A stretch of DNA of 6,302 bases, from assembly GCA_017860725.1 (NCBI GenBank), contig JAGDMX010000382.1, positions 1 through 6,302 of the forward strand. Reading direction: 5' to 3'. Source of the DNA: Chloroflexota bacterium (GTDB taxonomy: Bacteria > Chloroflexota > Anaerolineae > Anaerolineales > UBA4823). The notes under the pieces are model-generated. The model searched no databases. It was given only the letters and a program-made list of their open reading frames with translations, and was not told the DNA's origin. Every line of letters begins with the position of its first letter. The stretch's first letter is position 1. A program made the position numbers and the translations under genes. Below are positions 5,519 to 6,302 of this stretch, in pieces.

Positions 5519-6302
5519 TCACCGCTGGACAACCAGAGGAAAATATTTCGGAATCAGAATCAGCGTAGATATCGGAGCTCCGAAGACGGGCGCGGGATGA
5601 TCTTCGCTGTGCACTGAGTAGATCAAGTTGTCGACTGTACCGTGCGATTGGTCAGAAACTTTTACAGTGAATTCTATGGACTGGTTTGCGCATGGATTTA
5701 GTGAAGGGATTTCCCACTGTAACGTATTGCCTTCGATTTTCGGCGGCAGACTGGCCGAGATCAACTCAGCGCCGGCAGGCAGGGTTTCGCTTATCTCGAC
5801 TTTCCCGGTCGCTGCCGGATAAAAGCTGGCGGCGGTAAGCGTATAGGTGATCTGTTCGCCCGGAATGACAGCCGGTGGGTCAGCTGTTTTGTGGATAAAA
5901 AAGCGCGGCGCGGCTGCCTGTAGGGCGATGCAGGCGTCGATGCGACCATAACCGAAGGTATTGTTTGGAACTTGAGAACCCGGAACGCTCCCACAGTTCT
6001 GGCTGGTCGTAAGATGCAATGCGGTGCTTTTAATCGCATCGGCGATCGATGCTACCTGATCACGCAGGGTAGGATCGGCAGAGATCATCAGGGCGGCCAA
6101 CCCGGCGACGTGCGGGCCTGCCATGCTTGTGCCGCTCAAGGTGGTGTAGTTATTCGTCGGATAGCTGGAATAGACATTGACACCCGGGGCAGACACATCC
6201 GGTTTGAGGCGGTTACTGCCATCGATTGTTACCGGACCACGGCTGCTGAAGTAGGCGATGTTATCGCTGCCGTCGGTAGCGCCTACGCTGAATGAGGCAT
6301 CG
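5519..6302 (-). CDS. Secreted subtilisin-like serine protease (S8 family) with DUF11-like tail, 5' partial
   Basis: This is the C-terminal part (260 codons visible) of an extracellular subtilase; the signal peptide, propeptide and catalytic Asp and His lie beyond the right edge. The frame is open to the edge, and the codons before the GTG at 6196 read as subtilase sequence (SVGATDG, then AYFSSRGP, then LKPDVSAPG), so GTG6196 is internal. The catalytic Ser is in GTSMAGPHVAG (Ser codon 6125-6127). The catalytic domain ends around GYGRIDACIAL (about 5927-5953), including two Cys that could pair. A DUF11-like beta-sandwich follows (about 5550-5910: HKTADPPAVIPGEQITYTLT, then SETLPAGAELISAS). The protein ends in PKYFPLVVQR with no membrane anchor or LPXTG signal. 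The stop is TGA at 5519-5521. It is 147 bases upstream of the transaldolase-family gene on the same strand, but that gene seems to have its own promoter. The likely role is nutrient-scavenging proteolysis. Confidence 0.95.
   Translation of the reverse strand, partial: DASFSVGATDGSDNIAYFSSRGPVTIDGSNRLKPDVSAPGVNVYSSYPTNNYTTLSGTSMAGPHVAGLAALMISADPTLRDQVASIADAIKSTALHLTTSQNCGSVPGSQVPNNTFGYGRIDACIALQAAAPRFFIHKTADPPAVIPGEQITYTLTAASFYPAATGKVEISETLPAGAELISASLPPKIEGNTLQWEIPSLNPCANQSIEFTVKVSDQSHGTVDNLIYSVHSEDHPAPVFGAPISTLILIPKYFPLVVQR

Noticed and set aside
5447..5617. Possible small plus-strand gene of 56 residues with AGAGGA 8 bases before ATG5447
   Set aside because: More than half of it is antisense to the conserved 3' end of the protease gene, and the product has no recognisable domain. 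The Shine-Dalgarno match alone is not enough.
6194..6196. GTG as the start codon of the protease
   Set aside because: Upstream codons to the edge encode clear subtilase sequence (AYFSSRGP, LKPDV), so this is an internal Val of the catalytic domain.

Overview
The window carries five protein-coding genes and no RNA gene, CRISPR array or insertion sequence that I can see. It looks like a chromosomal stretch of a moderately GC-rich bacterium with mostly bacterial-type Shine-Dalgarno sites. A Chloroflexota (Anaerolineae-like) origin is my best guess. It rests on the style of the secreted protease (subtilase, then a DUF11-like domain, then a C-terminal YFPLVVQR tail resembling the YLPLV-type endings I recall from that phylum) and on a pyrophosphate-type phosphofructokinase. 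This is inference, not proof.

Layout. Positions 1-2036 (+) hold a heavy-metal P1B-type ATPase whose 5' end lies outside the window; the visible part begins inside an N-terminal HMA domain. A 215-base non-coding gap (2037-2251) follows, with a hairpin, a 13-base near-repeat and a probable promoter. Next is a two-gene (+) unit: a phosphofructokinase with pyrophosphate-type active-site residues (2252-3607), then, 3 bases later, a small protein of probable GlcG/HbpS-like fold (3611-4039). A perfect 19-bp stem-loop (4061-4102) separates this unit from a convergent (-) gene for a long, divergent transaldolase-family protein (4136-5371). Upstream of that gene is an AT-rich region with several -10-like hexamers. 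The last gene (5519-6302, -) is the C-terminal part of a secreted subtilisin-like serine protease and runs off the right edge.

How the genes relate. The phosphofructokinase and the transaldolase-family protein both act on sugar phosphates at the junction of glycolysis and the pentose phosphate route, but they are convergent and so not one operon. The small GlcG/HbpS-like protein is very probably co-translated with the phosphofructokinase. The metal ATPase and the protease show no evident functional link to the central-carbon genes.

The observations most worth checking are these: the transaldolase-family protein has Gln where transaldolase has its catalytic Glu; the ATPase has CSC in place of CPC plus an unusual QSLPD in its last membrane segment; the convergent-gene hairpin has the wrong A/T polarity for an intrinsic terminator; and the phosphofructokinase/GlcG-like pairing is unexplained. 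I do not see a clearly new multi-gene system.
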